A DNA stretch of 64,000 nt from Paraglaciecola mesophila KMM 241 (GCF_000315015.1 NZ_BAEP01000032.1:62001-126000), one strand, 5' to 3'. Counted from the stretch's first letter, positions 1-9,889 are shown. Notes: generated from the letters alone by a model not told the origin. Program-made: numbers and translations.

Positions 1-1
1 G

Positions 2-73
2 TTGCAGGCGGGTGAAATGGGGATTAGCCCAGCAAGTAGCGAGTTTTTCACCGTTGATCTTGTTGAAGATTAG
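2..73 (+). CDS. C-terminal end of an unidentified protein
   Basis: An open frame enters from the left edge and stops with TAG at 71-73. It encodes only 23 residues, ending in an acidic tail (VDLVED). The piece is too short to recognise. The following bases are non-coding and repeat-like, so this is plausibly the real 3' end of a plus-strand gene convergent with proS. Confidence 0.4.
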   Translation: MQAGEMGISPASSEFFTVDLVED

Positions 74-128
74 CACTAAACCGTGCTTTCAATAAGCCTT
101 AATATTATACGCGGGTATGTGGTGAGTT

Positions 129-190
129 CTTAATACCAACTCCATTAGATAATTAGCCACTCAGCGAAAATTTGAAGGAATTGGTATAAG
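129..190. repeat. Short dispersed repeat with inverted ends, related to the 4186-4460 element
   Basis: The left end CTTAATACCAACTCC (129-143) is an imperfect inverted copy of the right end GGAATTGGTATAAG (177-190). The interior carries CACTCAGCGA at 158-167, which recurs in reverse orientation at 4423-4432 inside the larger element, followed in both by a purine-rich AAATTTGAAGG / GAGTTTAAAAGG stretch. This looks like a deleted or minimal copy of the same MITE-like family. Confidence 0.55.
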
Positions 191-221
191 CGGCGCATTG
201 GAAAAAGCGCAATAAAAAAAC

Positions 222-251
222 GCAATAAAAAAGCGCAGTGTGAATGCGCTT
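222..251 (-). terminator. Rho-independent terminator downstream of proS
   Basis: Read on the minus strand, AAGCGCA (251-245), a 7-nt loop and TGCGCTT (237-231) form a 7-bp stem followed by a T-rich run (A-run at 225-232 on the plus strand). It lies about 80 nt past the proS stop codon. Confidence 0.6.
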
Positions 252-331
252 CTATTGTTTAATAGTTGTCCGGCATTTGTTCAACATTGGGAATATTGAA
301 ACCCGTGGTTGAAGTATGCTTATCTTGGCGA

Positions 332-2047
332 TTACAGCGTCGTGATGAATTCCGCCAACTGCGGAATATCAATCAGCTGCTTTTCACCACTACGACGATT
401 TTTATATTCGACTTTTTGTTCGTCAAGGTTGCGCTCACCGATAACAATCGTGTGCGGTACACCTACTAATTCCATGTCGTTAAACATAACACCTGGGCGC
501 TCTTTACGATCGTCGAACAATACTTCGACTCCAGCAGCTTTGAGTTGGGCGTACAAGTCTTCTGCTACTTGTTGTATACGATGGGATTTGTGCATATTCA
601 TCGGTACGATCGCGACTTTAAAAGGTGCTATTGCATCAGGCCAAATAATGCCGTACTTATCGTGATTTTGCTCAATCGCCGCGGCAACGATACGGGAAAC
701 CCCAATGCCATAACAACCCATATTAAGCACTTGATGTTTACCGTTTTCATCTAGTACACCGCAGTTTAATGCTTCCGAGTACTTACTACCGAGCTGGAAG
801 ATGTGACCAACTTCAATACCACGCTTGATCTCAAGAGTACCTTGACCATCTGGCGATGGATCTCCGGCTTGTACATTGCGTATGTCTGCTTCTTGGAACT
901 CCTTTGCATCGCGCTCCCAGTTAGCGCCTGTGTAATGCACGTCATTTTCATTAGCGCCGCACACAAAGTCTGCTAACACCGCCGCGCTGCGATCAGCGAT
1001 AACAGGTATATTTAAACCAACCGGCCCTATAGAGCCGATTGAACAACCGATAGTGTCTTCAATTTGCGCTTCACTGGCCATAGTAAGCGGAGCATAAACG
1101 CCGTCTATTTTCTCTGCTTTGAGTTCATTTAATTGGTGATCCCCACGCAGTACCAGCGCTATAAGTCCTTGCTGTCCCTTGTCATCCGCTTCGCCCAGTA
1201 CGATCAGGGTTTTCACGGATTGTTCAGCAGGCATGTTAAGCAACGCACTGACTTGTTCGATGGTTTTCGCATTTGGCGTGGCTACTTTGGTTAACTCAGC
1301 ACTGGGAGCGGGGCGTGAAAATTGTGGGGCTAGCGCCTCCGCTTTTTCGATGTTAGCCGCATAATCTGATGCGTTACTGAAGGCAATATCATCTTCACCT
1401 GAGTCAGCCAACACGTGGAATTCGTGAGAGGCATTACCTCCAATGGAGCCGTTATCGGCAATCACTGGGCGGAATTCTAGATTGATGCGCTCAAACACAC
1501 GGCAATATGCTGCGAACATGTCATCGTAGGTTTTGTTCAAGCATTCATTGCTTAAATGAAACGAGTAAGCATCTTTCATAGTGAATTCACGACCACGCAT
1601 CACCCCAAAACGCGGGCGAACTTCATCACGGAATTTTGTCTGAACTTGGTAAACGTTCAATGGCAATTGCTTATAGCTGCTCACTTCATTTTTGACTAAA
1701 GCGGTCACCACTTCTTCATGAGTTGGGCCTAATACGAAGTCACGGTAATGACGGTCTTTTATGCGTAAAAGCTCAGGGCCATACTCGTCCCAGCGACCAG
1801 ACTCTTGCCACAAATCGGCAGGTTGTACGACAGGCATCAATATTTCTAACGAACCGGCACGATCCATCTCTTCGCGCACGATTTGAGCGACTTTGTTTAA
1901 CACACGCAAGCCAGTGGGTAACCATGTGTAAAGTCCTGATGCTAGCTTGCGAACCAAGCCTGCACGTAGCATAAGCTGGTGGCTGATGACTTCTGCATCA
2001 GCAGGTGTTTCTTTTTGGGTCGATAATAAATATTGGCTTGTGCGCAT
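332..2047 (-). CDS. proS: Prolyl-tRNA synthetase (bacterial type with editing domain)
   Basis: Class II aminoacyl-tRNA synthetase of 571 residues, the usual length for the bacterial ProRS that carries a YbaK-like editing insertion. It charges tRNA-Pro in the cytoplasm; the inserted domain (about residues 225-400) hydrolyses misacylated Ala-tRNA-Pro. Seen: the substrate loop GPTHE at 107-111, class II motif 2 with [17 protein letters not shown] around 139-155, motif 3 ([14 protein letters not shown]) around 445-460, and a C-terminal anticodon-binding domain beginning near [10 protein letters not shown]. The start [10 protein letters not shown] matches the family N-terminus. It lies downstream of trmO on the same strand with a 94-bp gap and ends at a terminator hairpin. 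Confidence 0.97.
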   Translation of the reverse strand: MRTSQYLLSTQKETPADAEVISHQLMLRAGLVRKLASGLYTWLPTGLRVLNKVAQIVREEMDRAGSLEILMPVVQPADLWQESGRWDEYGPELLRIKDRHYRDFVLGPTHEEVVTALVKNEVSSYKQLPLNVYQVQTKFRDEVRPRFGVMRGREFTMKDAYSFHLSNECLNKTYDDMFAAYCRVFERINLEFRPVIADNGSIGGNASHEFHVLADSGEDDIAFSNASDYAANIEKAEALAPQFSRPAPSAELTKVATPNAKTIEQVSALLNMPAEQSVKTLIVLGEADDKGQQGLIALVLRGDHQLNELKAEKIDGVYAPLTMASEAQIEDTIGCSIGSIGPVGLNIPVIADRSAAVLADFVCGANENDVHYTGANWERDAKEFQEADIRNVQAGDPSPDGQGTLEIKRGIEVGHIFQLGSKYSEALNCGVLDENGKHQVLNMGCYGIGVSRIVAAAIEQNHDKYGIIWPDAIAPFKVAIVPMNMHKSHRIQQVAEDLYAQLKAAGVEVLFDDRKERPGVMFNDMELVGVPHTIVIGERNLDEQKVEYKNRRSGEKQLIDIPQLAEFITTL

Positions 2048-2141
2048 TGGCGTGAGCTTCTCAATTAGGTATAGGTTAGAAATCGGCGGCTATTCTACCA
2101 GCCACACAGGCTGGGCTAAAGTCCCTAAACAGTAAATCTTG

Positions 2142-2897
2142 TTAATCTTTATGCGCTTGCGGCTCGTGATTGTGCGTGATACTTACAACATAGTTGGCCT
2201 TAGCGCTGACTCGCCAGCGTATGTTCAGATCATAAAGGCTCATACCATACTCTTCGTCGCTGTCTTGCTCAGCTTTATAAGCGGGACGTGGATCTTGCGC
2301 CAGTACTTGCTCGATCAGTACGCTAAGCATGGGATAATTGGCTTGCCAGTGGGCCAACTGCTTGGCAGATTGGTTTTCAAAATATACCGGCATCAGGGTA
2401 GGGCGCTCGGCGGCAAAACCACCTATTGCCTCAGGGATGCTGTCAGCCCAAGGTACATAAGGTTTAATGTCGATGATTGGCGTCCCATCAAGTAAATCGA
2501 CCCCTTTGACATGCAGGCTTAAGCGCCCGTTTTTGTGCTCAACTTTATCATATTGAACAACAGACATTCCGATAGCATTTGGCCTAAAAGTGCTGCGTGT
2601 GGCAAGCACGCCTTGTTTCTTGTTTCCACCTAGACGAGGAGGGCGCACCATGGGGGACCAACCTTTTTCTACGGTTTGGTGAAATTGAAACAGCAGCCAC
2701 AAATGACTGAATTGCTCAATACCCCTTAACATGTTCGGATCGCTAAACTCCGTGTGAAATACAATTTCGCCACTGGCGGCATCAACCAGATTCGGCTGCC
2801 TAGGAATAGCGAACTTCTGTTGGTACGGGGTGCGAATTACGCCCAATGGCCTTAGGTTGATGTGATCCTGTACCGGCAGGGTTTCATCTCGATTCAT
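2142..2897 (-). CDS. trmO: tRNA t6A37 N6-methyltransferase (TrmO/TsaA/YaeB family)
   Basis: A 251-residue homologue of E. coli TrmO (YaeB), the SAM-dependent enzyme that methylates N6-threonylcarbamoyladenosine at position 37 of tRNA-Thr. The N-terminal beta-barrel shows the family signature LRPLGVIRTPYQQKFAIPRQ at about 16-35, and the conserved STFRPNAIGMS segment lies in the middle. A C-terminal extension around DIKPYVPWADSIPE and LDLN-like strands is also typical. It is encoded upstream of proS on the minus strand. The ATG at 2897 gives the expected N-terminus. Family assignment is firm; enzymatic activity is inferred from homologues. Confidence 0.92.
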   Translation of the reverse strand: MNRDETLPVQDHINLRPLGVIRTPYQQKFAIPRQPNLVDAASGEIVFHTEFSDPNMLRGIEQFSHLWLLFQFHQTVEKGWSPMVRPPRLGGNKKQGVLATRSTFRPNAIGMSVVQYDKVEHKNGRLSLHVKGVDLLDGTPIIDIKPYVPWADSIPEAIGGFAAERPTLMPVYFENQSAKQLAHWQANYPMLSVLIEQVLAQDPRPAYKAEQDSDEEYGMSLYDLNIRWRVSAKANYVVSITHNHEPQAHKD

Positions 2898-3018
2898 AAA
2901 ATGGGGTCACTTTGTTGCAAAAGTTATAAAAATTTTATCTATGGTAAGCGCCCAGAGACGCTATCTCAAAAGTTAATTTTGTCCTGAAGCCCACACGGGA
3001 GCTTTATTATCAGAATTG

Positions 3019-3038
3019 CTGCGGCTAAAGAGCCGCAG
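3019..3038 (+). other. Perfect 8-bp hairpin in the serB leader
   Basis: CTGCGGCT-AAAG-AGCCGCAG forms a perfect stem-loop about 85 nt upstream of the serB start, without a following T-run. It could be a leader structure or an upstream terminator remnant; function unknown. Confidence 0.35.
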
Positions 3039-3121
3039 GTCTTGAAGCTTGGAGCAATGCAGGTGGTATTTACTCTGCGCTTTGGTACCATTCAGCTCTA
3101 ATTACTATTTAGGTCAAATAC

Positions 3122-4204
3122 GTGTTTGAATTTAGCCCGCACTCTAAACAATTGGCGTCTAGCCTCTTCCTTGAACGTTTGATTGCTGATCAAACGTTCG
3201 ATCAGTTCCATTTCATCAATGATCGTATTGTTAGCAGGTCTGTTCACGAACATTTCACCCCCAGCAAGCTCAGCTTAAAGGGCTTCGATTTAACCACAGA
3301 GCACAGCAGCTTGGTTATCTTCGCTGAGGGGTTGAGCCTCGCGAAAGTCTTCGCTGTATCCCTGGCGTTTGCGGATAAGTTAAACGTGCTGTGTTATCAA
3401 GTTTTGCGAGGTGTACCTTTATCTGGCGTGGGTATCGTTCTGCGCGTAGAGCGCCTGAGTAAAGAAGACCTAAGGCCATTGTTAGAGCGTGTGGCGAATG
3501 AGCATGCAGTAGAAATGTGTTTATTTTCCAGTGCGCCGCGTTTGGATGAACCAGGTTTATTGCTAATGGACATGGACAGCACCGTCATCAGTATTGAATG
3601 CATCGATGAAATTGCCAAGCTTGCCGGGGTGGGGGAAGAAGTCTCCAGTGTCACAGAGCAGGCCATGCAAGGAAAACTTGATTTTGAGGAAAGCTTACGT
3701 AGCCGCGTAGGGTGCCTCAAGGACGCCAATGAAGATATATTGCAGCAGGTGCGCCGAGCGTTGCCATTAATGCCGGGTATTTTTAACTTAGTGAGATTCT
3801 TAAAGCAGCACCAGTGGAAATTAGCGATTGCCTCTGGTGGTTTTAGTTATTTTGCTGACTATTTGGCTGATAGATTGGAGCTTGATGCTGCTGTGGCTAA
3901 TGAGCTTGAAATAGTTGATGGTAAACTGACAGGGCAGGTCTCAGGGCCAGTGGTGGATGCTCAGGTCAAGGCTGCTACATTGCTAGAGCTGGCGAATGAA
4001 TTCGATATTACTGATTGTCAAACCATGGCCATAGGTGATGGTGCAAATGATTTGGTCATGATGAACGCTGCAGCACTTGGTGTTGCATTTCACGCAAAGC
4101 CGGTTGTACGTGCCCAAGCGGATATTTCTATTCGAAACGGCGGTTTAGATTCCATATTGTGGGTATTAGCAGCGGCCACGCCTTGTAATACCAATTCGCA
4201 TTAA
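3122..4204 (+). CDS. serB: Phosphoserine phosphatase
   Basis: HAD-superfamily phosphatase of 360 residues that releases L-serine from O-phosphoserine, the last step of serine synthesis. Seen: motif I DMDST at 150-154 (nucleophile D150, general acid D152), the SGGF motif II region near 238, and motif IV GDGANDLVMM near 308. The roughly 140-residue N-terminal extension is typical of gammaproteobacterial SerB. The start is GTG at 3122, preceded by TTTAGG. The C-terminus is odd: the last residues (CNTNSH) and the TAA stop are encoded by the left inverted repeat of a MITE-like element beginning near 4186, so the native tail was probably replaced by the insertion. All catalytic motifs lie upstream, so activity should be retained. 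Confidence 0.95.
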   Translation: MFEFSPHSKQLASSLFLERLIADQTFDQFHFINDRIVSRSVHEHFTPSKLSLKGFDLTTEHSSLVIFAEGLSLAKVFAVSLAFADKLNVLCYQVLRGVPLSGVGIVLRVERLSKEDLRPLLERVANEHAVEMCLFSSAPRLDEPGLLLMDMDSTVISIECIDEIAKLAGVGEEVSSVTEQAMQGKLDFEESLRSRVGCLKDANEDILQQVRRALPLMPGIFNLVRFLKQHQWKLAIASGGFSYFADYLADRLELDAAVANELEIVDGKLTGQVSGPVVDAQVKAATLLELANEFDITDCQTMAIGDGANDLVMMNAAALGVAFHAKPVVRAQADISIRNGGLDSILWVLAAATPCNTNSH

Positions 4205-4460
4205 TAAGTGCCCGCCTCAGAATGCGTCCAGCGGTTTTTGATTAAGGCGTCGCTATATAAGTAATGGTTGTTGTTCCCTTTCAAATAGTGAGAACGCAGA
4301 GCAAAAGCCGCTGGGGCATTCCTTTCAGGCGAGTTTTAAAAGGGCTTACACTGCGTTGCATGACTTCGAAAGAGAGCAACTATTCATTCAATCATGCGCC
4401 TTGTTTAAGCCCTTTTAAACTCTCGCTGAGTGATCACTTATTAACGTGGAATGGTATAAG
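4186..4460. mobile_element. MITE-like non-autonomous element at the 3' end of serB
   Basis: The interval begins TAATACCAATTCGCATTAAT (4186-4205, arm to 4210) and ends with an inverted version (4435-4460). The two 25-nt termini match at about 20 of 25 positions when one is reverse-complemented. Inside is a second inverted pair, TTTAAAAGGGCTTA (4335-4348) and TAAGCCCTTTTAAA (4406-4419). No credible transposase is encoded, and the open frame crossing it (4264-4719) is antisense to the PilZ gene. A short related copy lies at 129-190. It separates convergent serB and the PilZ gene. Target-site duplication could not be resolved by eye. Confidence 0.65.
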
Positions 4461-4507
4461 AAATAAACTACTAGGGCTAAGCGCCTATTTCGGCGCTCAG
4501 CCTAATG

Positions 4508-7030
4508 CTATTCAGCGTTTAATAATTGCTCTATTTCTATGCTTTTTTGTGGGTGATGCAATTGCCTTTCGTAGTTATTCACAATGGCTTGCGTGTCGAA
4601 TGTGTATCGACTCATCACTAAATCCGTTATATCTACAATATCGCCTACACCATTTATGTTCCAAAGCTTTTCTTCCAGTTGTTTCGCCCTATGAACGGCA
4701 TATACACCTACGTAATTAATCTCTGATTGCAGGCGGTCGATATCTGGACGTCCAGTACGCGCTAAAAATATTTTCAACGCAATGAACTGACCTTGCTCAA
4801 GGGCTTGTGCAATAAATTGACGACGCTGATCGTCGTTGGCAAATTGATCGATGTAACAACTCTTTATTGCCTCTGAAGCACTGTTTTTGTTGGGATCAAA
4901 TGCCACAAATAGTTCACTCATGACGGGACGCTGATGGGGCTTAATGTGGCTCAGTGTGTGCTGCACAAAATTCATAGGGCCATTAAAGCCTTCAAACAGG
5001 GGCAGCAAGTTAAACTCACCTGGGGGGGCTTGATAGTTCAATAAATTAGTCAGTCGATTATGGTTCGCCCAGGTCGCTGCGGCATCAGGTACAAATTTGG
5101 TTCCTTCTTTTCGGATAAAAAACGCCACGTTAGGGACATTGTTTGCATAGATATTGCGCAAGGCCTCACCGATACCCGGAATATCTTCTTCATCTCGGTA
5201 TGCTTTGAGTTTATTTTTATTATTTTTAATCAACTCTTCAAAAAACGCTTTGGTGGCGCTGCTATTTTCGTCATTTAATACGCTTAAGTGCAGCACATTT
5301 CGTTCGTTCGAAATATGACGCACTTGATAGGAAAGGTTACTTAGATCGTATTTACGCGTGACCTTTTGCAATTGCGGAAAACTCAGTTGCACTTGGCTAT
5401 CGGTGGCTTTATGAAAAAACGTTTTTAACTCAAGTTTAATGCCGTGGGTGGATATGTCTTCTGTGTGGCCTTCAATGATTATATCTTCCACTTTGAGCTG
5501 TACAGCGCTGCGAAGCATAAAACGCGACTCTCGGCGTTGATTTGCATATTTAAAACGAAATACTTGGATATTTTCTGGGCTACGGTTCCTCGGGTGACCA
5601 AACACTTTTAAACTGGGTAGCTTGGCGCGATTAAGTGGCAGCTTTTGAAAGCAAAGGGTGTTCGAGTCATCTGTCACATTAGTTAATAGCGCAATATGAC
5701 TTAAGTGACGTAAACGAGACATTAAGCGTGGGGTTGGTGGTTGATTCTGACGCTTGACTGATTCACTGATGCTATCGGCAATGGAGAGAGGTCGATGACT
5801 TTGCTTTGGTTCAACCTCTTGTACTTGAAACTTATATACTCGCCAACTCACCTTGCGTGAACCGTAACTCAAAAACAACTCATGTAGGTTTGGGTTTGCT
5901 AATAGCTCTTCGTGCGATGCAGAGTAAAAATACACCTTTTCATTTTTAATATGATGGAACGCGTATAGGTAGGTTTCTTGTCTTCCTTTTGGATACGTGA
6001 GGCATTGTCTAATTCTCTCATCACTAAAAAGGTAGCCCAGTTTGAGATCGTTAATTTCGTTGTTCCAGTAGAAAATATCTTGCCGATTGCAATCATTTGC
6101 TAATGCATAACGTGGCTTGAACACTCCATCAGTAGAGTCGATATATACGGGGATTGAGGTGAAGTTGGGGATGTAATATTGCTCATATGTTTTCTTGTGT
6201 ATGGCGTCAAATGTGTTGTCCATATTGACTTTATAGCGGCGCTTGTTGCCATGAATAAAGCGCTCAAGAAAGCGATCAAAACTAGGCATTGAGGTATCGA
6301 ATAAGCGTTTCAGGTGTAATCGCTGGTCTTGTGCGTTGCGGTCAATCGACTCAATGACATATTGCACACCTTGGCGGTTGTCCAACATGTACTCATGTTC
6401 CAAACCTCTGAACTGAACCGCTAAACGGTCACCCGCTTTAAATCTATGCTCTTTGCTTATTTTAAGTTTTAAGCCACTAAGGGATAAGTCGACCGTTGTA
6501 GCTAACATGCTTTTGTTATTTTCAGTGAACAGTTCAACACTCATGGAATAATTCATGCGCTCTTCACCCCGTTGGGCGAATTCGCCAAAAGGCATGATAG
6601 GGGCTAAATAACCACGGCTAACAGGAAGGGTTGAATTATCTGGTTGCTTTGGTTGTGAAGAGGCTTGTTGTTCTTTTTTATGCATCACGCGGTAATTGTT
6701 TTCAGTATTTAACACCGCTTCATACACGCCAACCGTATACTCGCCAAATGAGCGCACCTGACGTTCAAATACCTCTATCGCCATATCGTCTAAATAATGC
6801 TCTTGGTTCTCGTATTCATAGAGCTTACATTTACCGTCCACATGCCCGCGTAAATCGATTAGTCGAGTACATGGTCGCGCTAGACGCTTTAGTTCCATCT
6901 TGAGCAGGAAGCGCTTTTGCTTGGGCACCGAACCGGCAACTTGAGCCAAAATTTGACTAAACTCTGGCTCATGTATCATGGGTTTTAATTGTTCGATAAT
7001 GTCATGATATTGTTCGAGATCTTGATTCAT
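4508..7030 (-). CDS. Large protein with two PilZ domains (putative c-di-GMP effector)
   Basis: An 840-residue cytoplasmic-looking protein without signal peptide. Two PilZ-type segments are visible: one around 150-260 (RGEERMNYSMSVELF followed by DLSLSGLKL) and one around 495-600 (RRESRFMLRSAV followed by DISTHGIKL). Both have the (D/N)xSxxG half of the c-di-GMP-binding signature, and the second clearly has the RxxxR half; binding by the first is less certain. The N-terminus is helical, and the rest has no domain I can name. It is divergent from radA (235-bp gap) and convergent with serB. PilZ proteins usually couple c-di-GMP to motility, exopolysaccharide or transcription; the target here is unknown. 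Confidence 0.8.
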   Translation of the reverse strand: MNQDLEQYHDIIEQLKPMIHEPEFSQILAQVAGSVPKQKRFLLKMELKRLARPCTRLIDLRGHVDGKCKLYEYENQEHYLDDMAIEVFERQVRSFGEYTVGVYEAVLNTENNYRVMHKKEQQASSQPKQPDNSTLPVSRGYLAPIMPFGEFAQRGEERMNYSMSVELFTENNKSMLATTVDLSLSGLKLKISKEHRFKAGDRLAVQFRGLEHEYMLDNRQGVQYVIESIDRNAQDQRLHLKRLFDTSMPSFDRFLERFIHGNKRRYKVNMDNTFDAIHKKTYEQYYIPNFTSIPVYIDSTDGVFKPRYALANDCNRQDIFYWNNEINDLKLGYLFSDERIRQCLTYPKGRQETYLYAFHHIKNEKVYFYSASHEELLANPNLHELFLSYGSRKVSWRVYKFQVQEVEPKQSHRPLSIADSISESVKRQNQPPTPRLMSRLRHLSHIALLTNVTDDSNTLCFQKLPLNRAKLPSLKVFGHPRNRSPENIQVFRFKYANQRRESRFMLRSAVQLKVEDIIIEGHTEDISTHGIKLELKTFFHKATDSQVQLSFPQLQKVTRKYDLSNLSYQVRHISNERNVLHLSVLNDENSSATKAFFEELIKNNKNKLKAYRDEEDIPGIGEALRNIYANNVPNVAFFIRKEGTKFVPDAAATWANHNRLTNLLNYQAPPGEFNLLPLFEGFNGPMNFVQHTLSHIKPHQRPVMSELFVAFDPNKNSASEAIKSCYIDQFANDDQRRQFIAQALEQGQFIALKIFLARTGRPDIDRLQSEINYVGVYAVHRAKQLEEKLWNINGVGDIVDITDLVMSRYTFDTQAIVNNYERQLHHPQKSIEIEQLLNAE

Positions 7031-7264
7031 AATAAATACGTACTTTATTTTTAATTGTTAAAGACGAACGCCATAAAGACTTATCGGCACGCTGTGCGGT
7101 TTTCATAATGCACTATACTTAAGCTTATCTTATTATAAGCGGCTTTCTTCAAGGTTCTTGGTTTTCAAAACTAGAAAAGTAGTTTTTTCAAACCAGAGAA
7201 ACGTATTCACACTGAATGTAATCCTTGTCGTTTTTATCACTGTAATCAATGTTTGTGGAGCAAT

Positions 7265-8629
7265 ATGGCCAAACGTAAAACCGCCTATGTCTGTAGTGAC
7301 TGTGGCGCAGAATTTCCGCGCTGGCAAGGACAATGTAATGACTGCAATGCTTGGAATACCATCACAGAATTTGTGGTGAGCCCTGCTCGCAGCCAGCCTG
7401 AGCGCAATTTGCGCGGCTACGCCGGTCAAACTGGGGCCAAAATTGAAACCCTTAACAGCATCGATGTTGCTGAATTACCGCGCTTTACCTCAAGCTTTAG
7501 TGAGCTTGATAGGGTACTAGGCGGGGGCATAGTGCCGGGTAGTGCCATTTTGATTGGCGGCTCTCCTGGAGCAGGTAAAAGTACCTTGTTGCTACAAGTT
7601 ATGTGCCAATTGGCAGCGCAGCGCACCGCGCTATATGTCACGGGGGAGGAATCGCTGCAGCAAGTTGCTATGCGTGCCCAGCGCTTAAATCTACCCAGCG
7701 ATAAGCTCAATATGCTGGCTGAAACCAGTGTTGAAACCATCTGCGAATTAGCATTAACCCTTAACCCCCAAATTATGGTGATTGACTCCATTCAGGTGAT
7801 GCATGTGGCCGATGTGCAATCTGCACCCGGTAGCGTTTCGCAAGTAAGAGAAAGCGCCGCTTATTTAACTCGCTTTGCAAAGCAGCATCATATTGCCATG
7901 CTGTTAGTGGGGCATGTTACTAAAGATGGCAGTTTGGCTGGACCCAAAGTGCTAGAGCACTGCATTGATTGCTCCATGATGTTAGAAGGGGAGAGTGACA
8001 GCCGTTATCGCACTTTGCGTAGTCAGAAAAACCGCTTTGGTGCCGTAAACGAACTGGGCGTGTTTGGCATGACCGAAAGAGGATTAAAGGAAGTGAGTAA
8101 TCCTTCTGCAATCTTTTTAAGTCGAGGAGAAGAACAATCACCAGGCAGTATTGTTATGGTGGTATGGGAAGGCACTCGCCCATTGCTGGTGGAAATACAA
8201 GCACTGGTGGATTATTCACAGACCGCAAACCCTCGACGCGTCGCTGTTGGTCTTGAGCAAAACCGCATGGCAATGCTTTTAGCGGTATTGAATCGACACG
8301 GTGATGTGCAGATGAACGACCAAGACGTTTTCGCCAATGTAGTGGGGGGCGTAAAAGTAGCAGAAACCAGTGCTGATTTAGCGCTGTTGCTATCCATTGT
8401 TTCGAGTTTTAGAAACAAGACCCTTGATTCACAATTAATTGCATTTGGCGAAGTGGGACTTGCAGGTGAAATACGCCCCGTACCTAATGGCTCAGAACGG
8501 ATCAGTGAAGCAGCAAAACATGGATTCAAACGAGCTATTGTGCCAAAAGCCAATGTGCCAAAACAAAAAATTAATGGGATCGAAGTGATCGGGGTATCTC
8601 GTTTAAGTGAAGCACTTGAGGTGCTTTAA
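7265..8629 (+). CDS. radA: DNA repair protein RadA (Sms), branch-migration helicase
   Basis: RecA-like ATPase of 454 residues that promotes branch migration of recombination intermediates. Seen: the N-terminal zinc finger C10-x2-C13...C24-x2-C27, Walker A in GGSPGAGKST near residue 100, the diagnostic KNRFG motif near 257, and a C-terminal Lon-protease-like domain ending with a typical IEVIGVSRLSEAL tail. I chose ATG 7265 because GGAG at 7257-7260 is a good ribosome-binding site and MAKRKTAYVC is the family start; a TTG four codons earlier is less likely. It is a single gene divergent from the PilZ protein. Confidence 0.96.
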   Translation: MAKRKTAYVCSDCGAEFPRWQGQCNDCNAWNTITEFVVSPARSQPERNLRGYAGQTGAKIETLNSIDVAELPRFTSSFSELDRVLGGGIVPGSAILIGGSPGAGKSTLLLQVMCQLAAQRTALYVTGEESLQQVAMRAQRLNLPSDKLNMLAETSVETICELALTLNPQIMVIDSIQVMHVADVQSAPGSVSQVRESAAYLTRFAKQHHIAMLLVGHVTKDGSLAGPKVLEHCIDCSMMLEGESDSRYRTLRSQKNRFGAVNELGVFGMTERGLKEVSNPSAIFLSRGEEQSPGSIVMVVWEGTRPLLVEIQALVDYSQTANPRRVAVGLEQNRMAMLLAVLNRHGDVQMNDQDVFANVVGGVKVAETSADLALLLSIVSSFRNKTLDSQLIAFGEVGLAGEIRPVPNGSERISEAAKHGFKRAIVPKANVPKQKINGIEVIGVSRLSEALEVL

Positions 8630-8814
8630 TTAACTGGACGAATAACGGTAAAAATATTATCGTCGATTGTAGGGCTTAATGCTGGAAGCTATATGCGCCT
8701 ATCTGAATAATTGTAGCCAATACAGTAGTATAGATACATTAGTATGGATACAGTAGATAGTAAGTATCAATACGTATTGGCGTACTTATCTTTTTCAATT
8801 TATGGCCTAATAAC

Positions 8815-9882
8815 ATGATTAAATTTTCTTCTTTTTCGTTGTCTTTTTTCATCGCAGCGAGCGGGTTTACCCAGCTCTCATACGCACAAAGTACCCCTTC
8901 TGAATTTGCCGAATTGAGTTTAAATGAGCTGTTTGACATGAATATCGTGGACGATAGCGAAAACAGTGAAGCGAGCAGCCCTTGGACGTTCGCATATAAT
9001 TTTAAGTTTGCTGAGTTTCGAGGCTATCTTGATGGTGACGCTAAGCGCGCAGATTCTGAGGTATTGTGGCAAGGTGCAGGCACTCAAAGAACGGACAGTA
9101 ACTTCCCTATCCTTCCTACAATAATCGACCAACAAGTGCATGTATTTTCCATGGGATATCGCATTACCCCAAATTGGCGAGTACACGTTTCTTTGCCATA
9201 TATCACCCAGAGCACTGACCATATCAGCGTGGTGCCTGGCTACGACCATTTTACCATTGATAGTGATGGCATGGGTGATGCAGTGGTATCTGTGAGTCGT
9301 CGACTGATTGCGACAACGGATGATGTGTGGTGGTTTACTGCGGGGGTCAGCTTGCCTACAGGCTCCATTGATGAAAAAGGTGACACTCCACGGGACGCAG
9401 GTGACCAGCAGCTACCTTATACGATGCAACTTGGTTCAGGCACGTATGACTTCCCTCTGGAATTTAGTTACCAAAGCATGGGCGAGCACGATTTTAGTTT
9501 GAGCATGTCAGCCATGATACGCACGGGTAAAAATGATAGAGATTATCGTCTAGGTAATAGTTACAGCCTTGCAAGTACCTATCGCTTTAACACATCTGTC
9601 AATCTGAAACCCTTTGTTGGATTGTCCTATCAGTATCGCAGTGCAATTCATGGGCAAGACAATGAAATTATTCTGGATGGTTCGTTTCCCTATCCCGCGA
9701 GTATCACCAATCCAAGGTTGTATGGTGGTAAAAAAGTCAGTGCTGAGATCGGTGCTAGATGGAAGTTCAGTGAGTCTTATGCGCTGAGTTTGACATTTTC
9801 AAAGCCTCTTTATCAGAATTTGAATGGTCCGCAACCAAAAGAAAATTTCCAATCTGGTTTAACCTTATCCCGTTCGATGTAG
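8815..9882 (+). CDS. Putative outer-membrane beta-barrel protein with a SLEELL-like N-terminal motif
   Basis: A 355-residue secreted protein: signal peptide about 1-24 ending in SYAQ, then alternating amphipathic strands rich in aromatics up to the C-terminal residues, as in outer-membrane barrels of the transporter / MetA-phenol-degradation type. Right after the signal peptide sits ELSLNELFDMNIV, which resembles the L-SLEELLNIEV motif found at the mature N-terminus of many TonB-dependent receptors encoded next to YfiR-family genes. No plug domain is present here. It lies 7 nt upstream of a YfiR-like gene and then a GGDEF/EAL gene, so it is likely the outer-membrane member of that c-di-GMP module. 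Substrate unknown. Confidence 0.7.
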   Translation: MIKFSSFSLSFFIAASGFTQLSYAQSTPSEFAELSLNELFDMNIVDDSENSEASSPWTFAYNFKFAEFRGYLDGDAKRADSEVLWQGAGTQRTDSNFPILPTIIDQQVHVFSMGYRITPNWRVHVSLPYITQSTDHISVVPGYDHFTIDSDGMGDAVVSVSRRLIATTDDVWWFTAGVSLPTGSIDEKGDTPRDAGDQQLPYTMQLGSGTYDFPLEFSYQSMGEHDFSLSMSAMIRTGKNDRDYRLGNSYSLASTYRFNTSVNLKPFVGLSYQYRSAIHGQDNEIILDGSFPYPASITNPRLYGGKKVSAEIGARWKFSESYALSLTFSKPLYQNLNGPQPKENFQSGLTLSRSM

Positions 9883-9889
9883 AGATACA

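Noticed and set aside
4264-4719. 151-codon plus-strand open frame between serB and the PilZ gene
   Set aside because: It runs through the MITE-like element and antisense to the PilZ gene end, with no ribosome-binding site.
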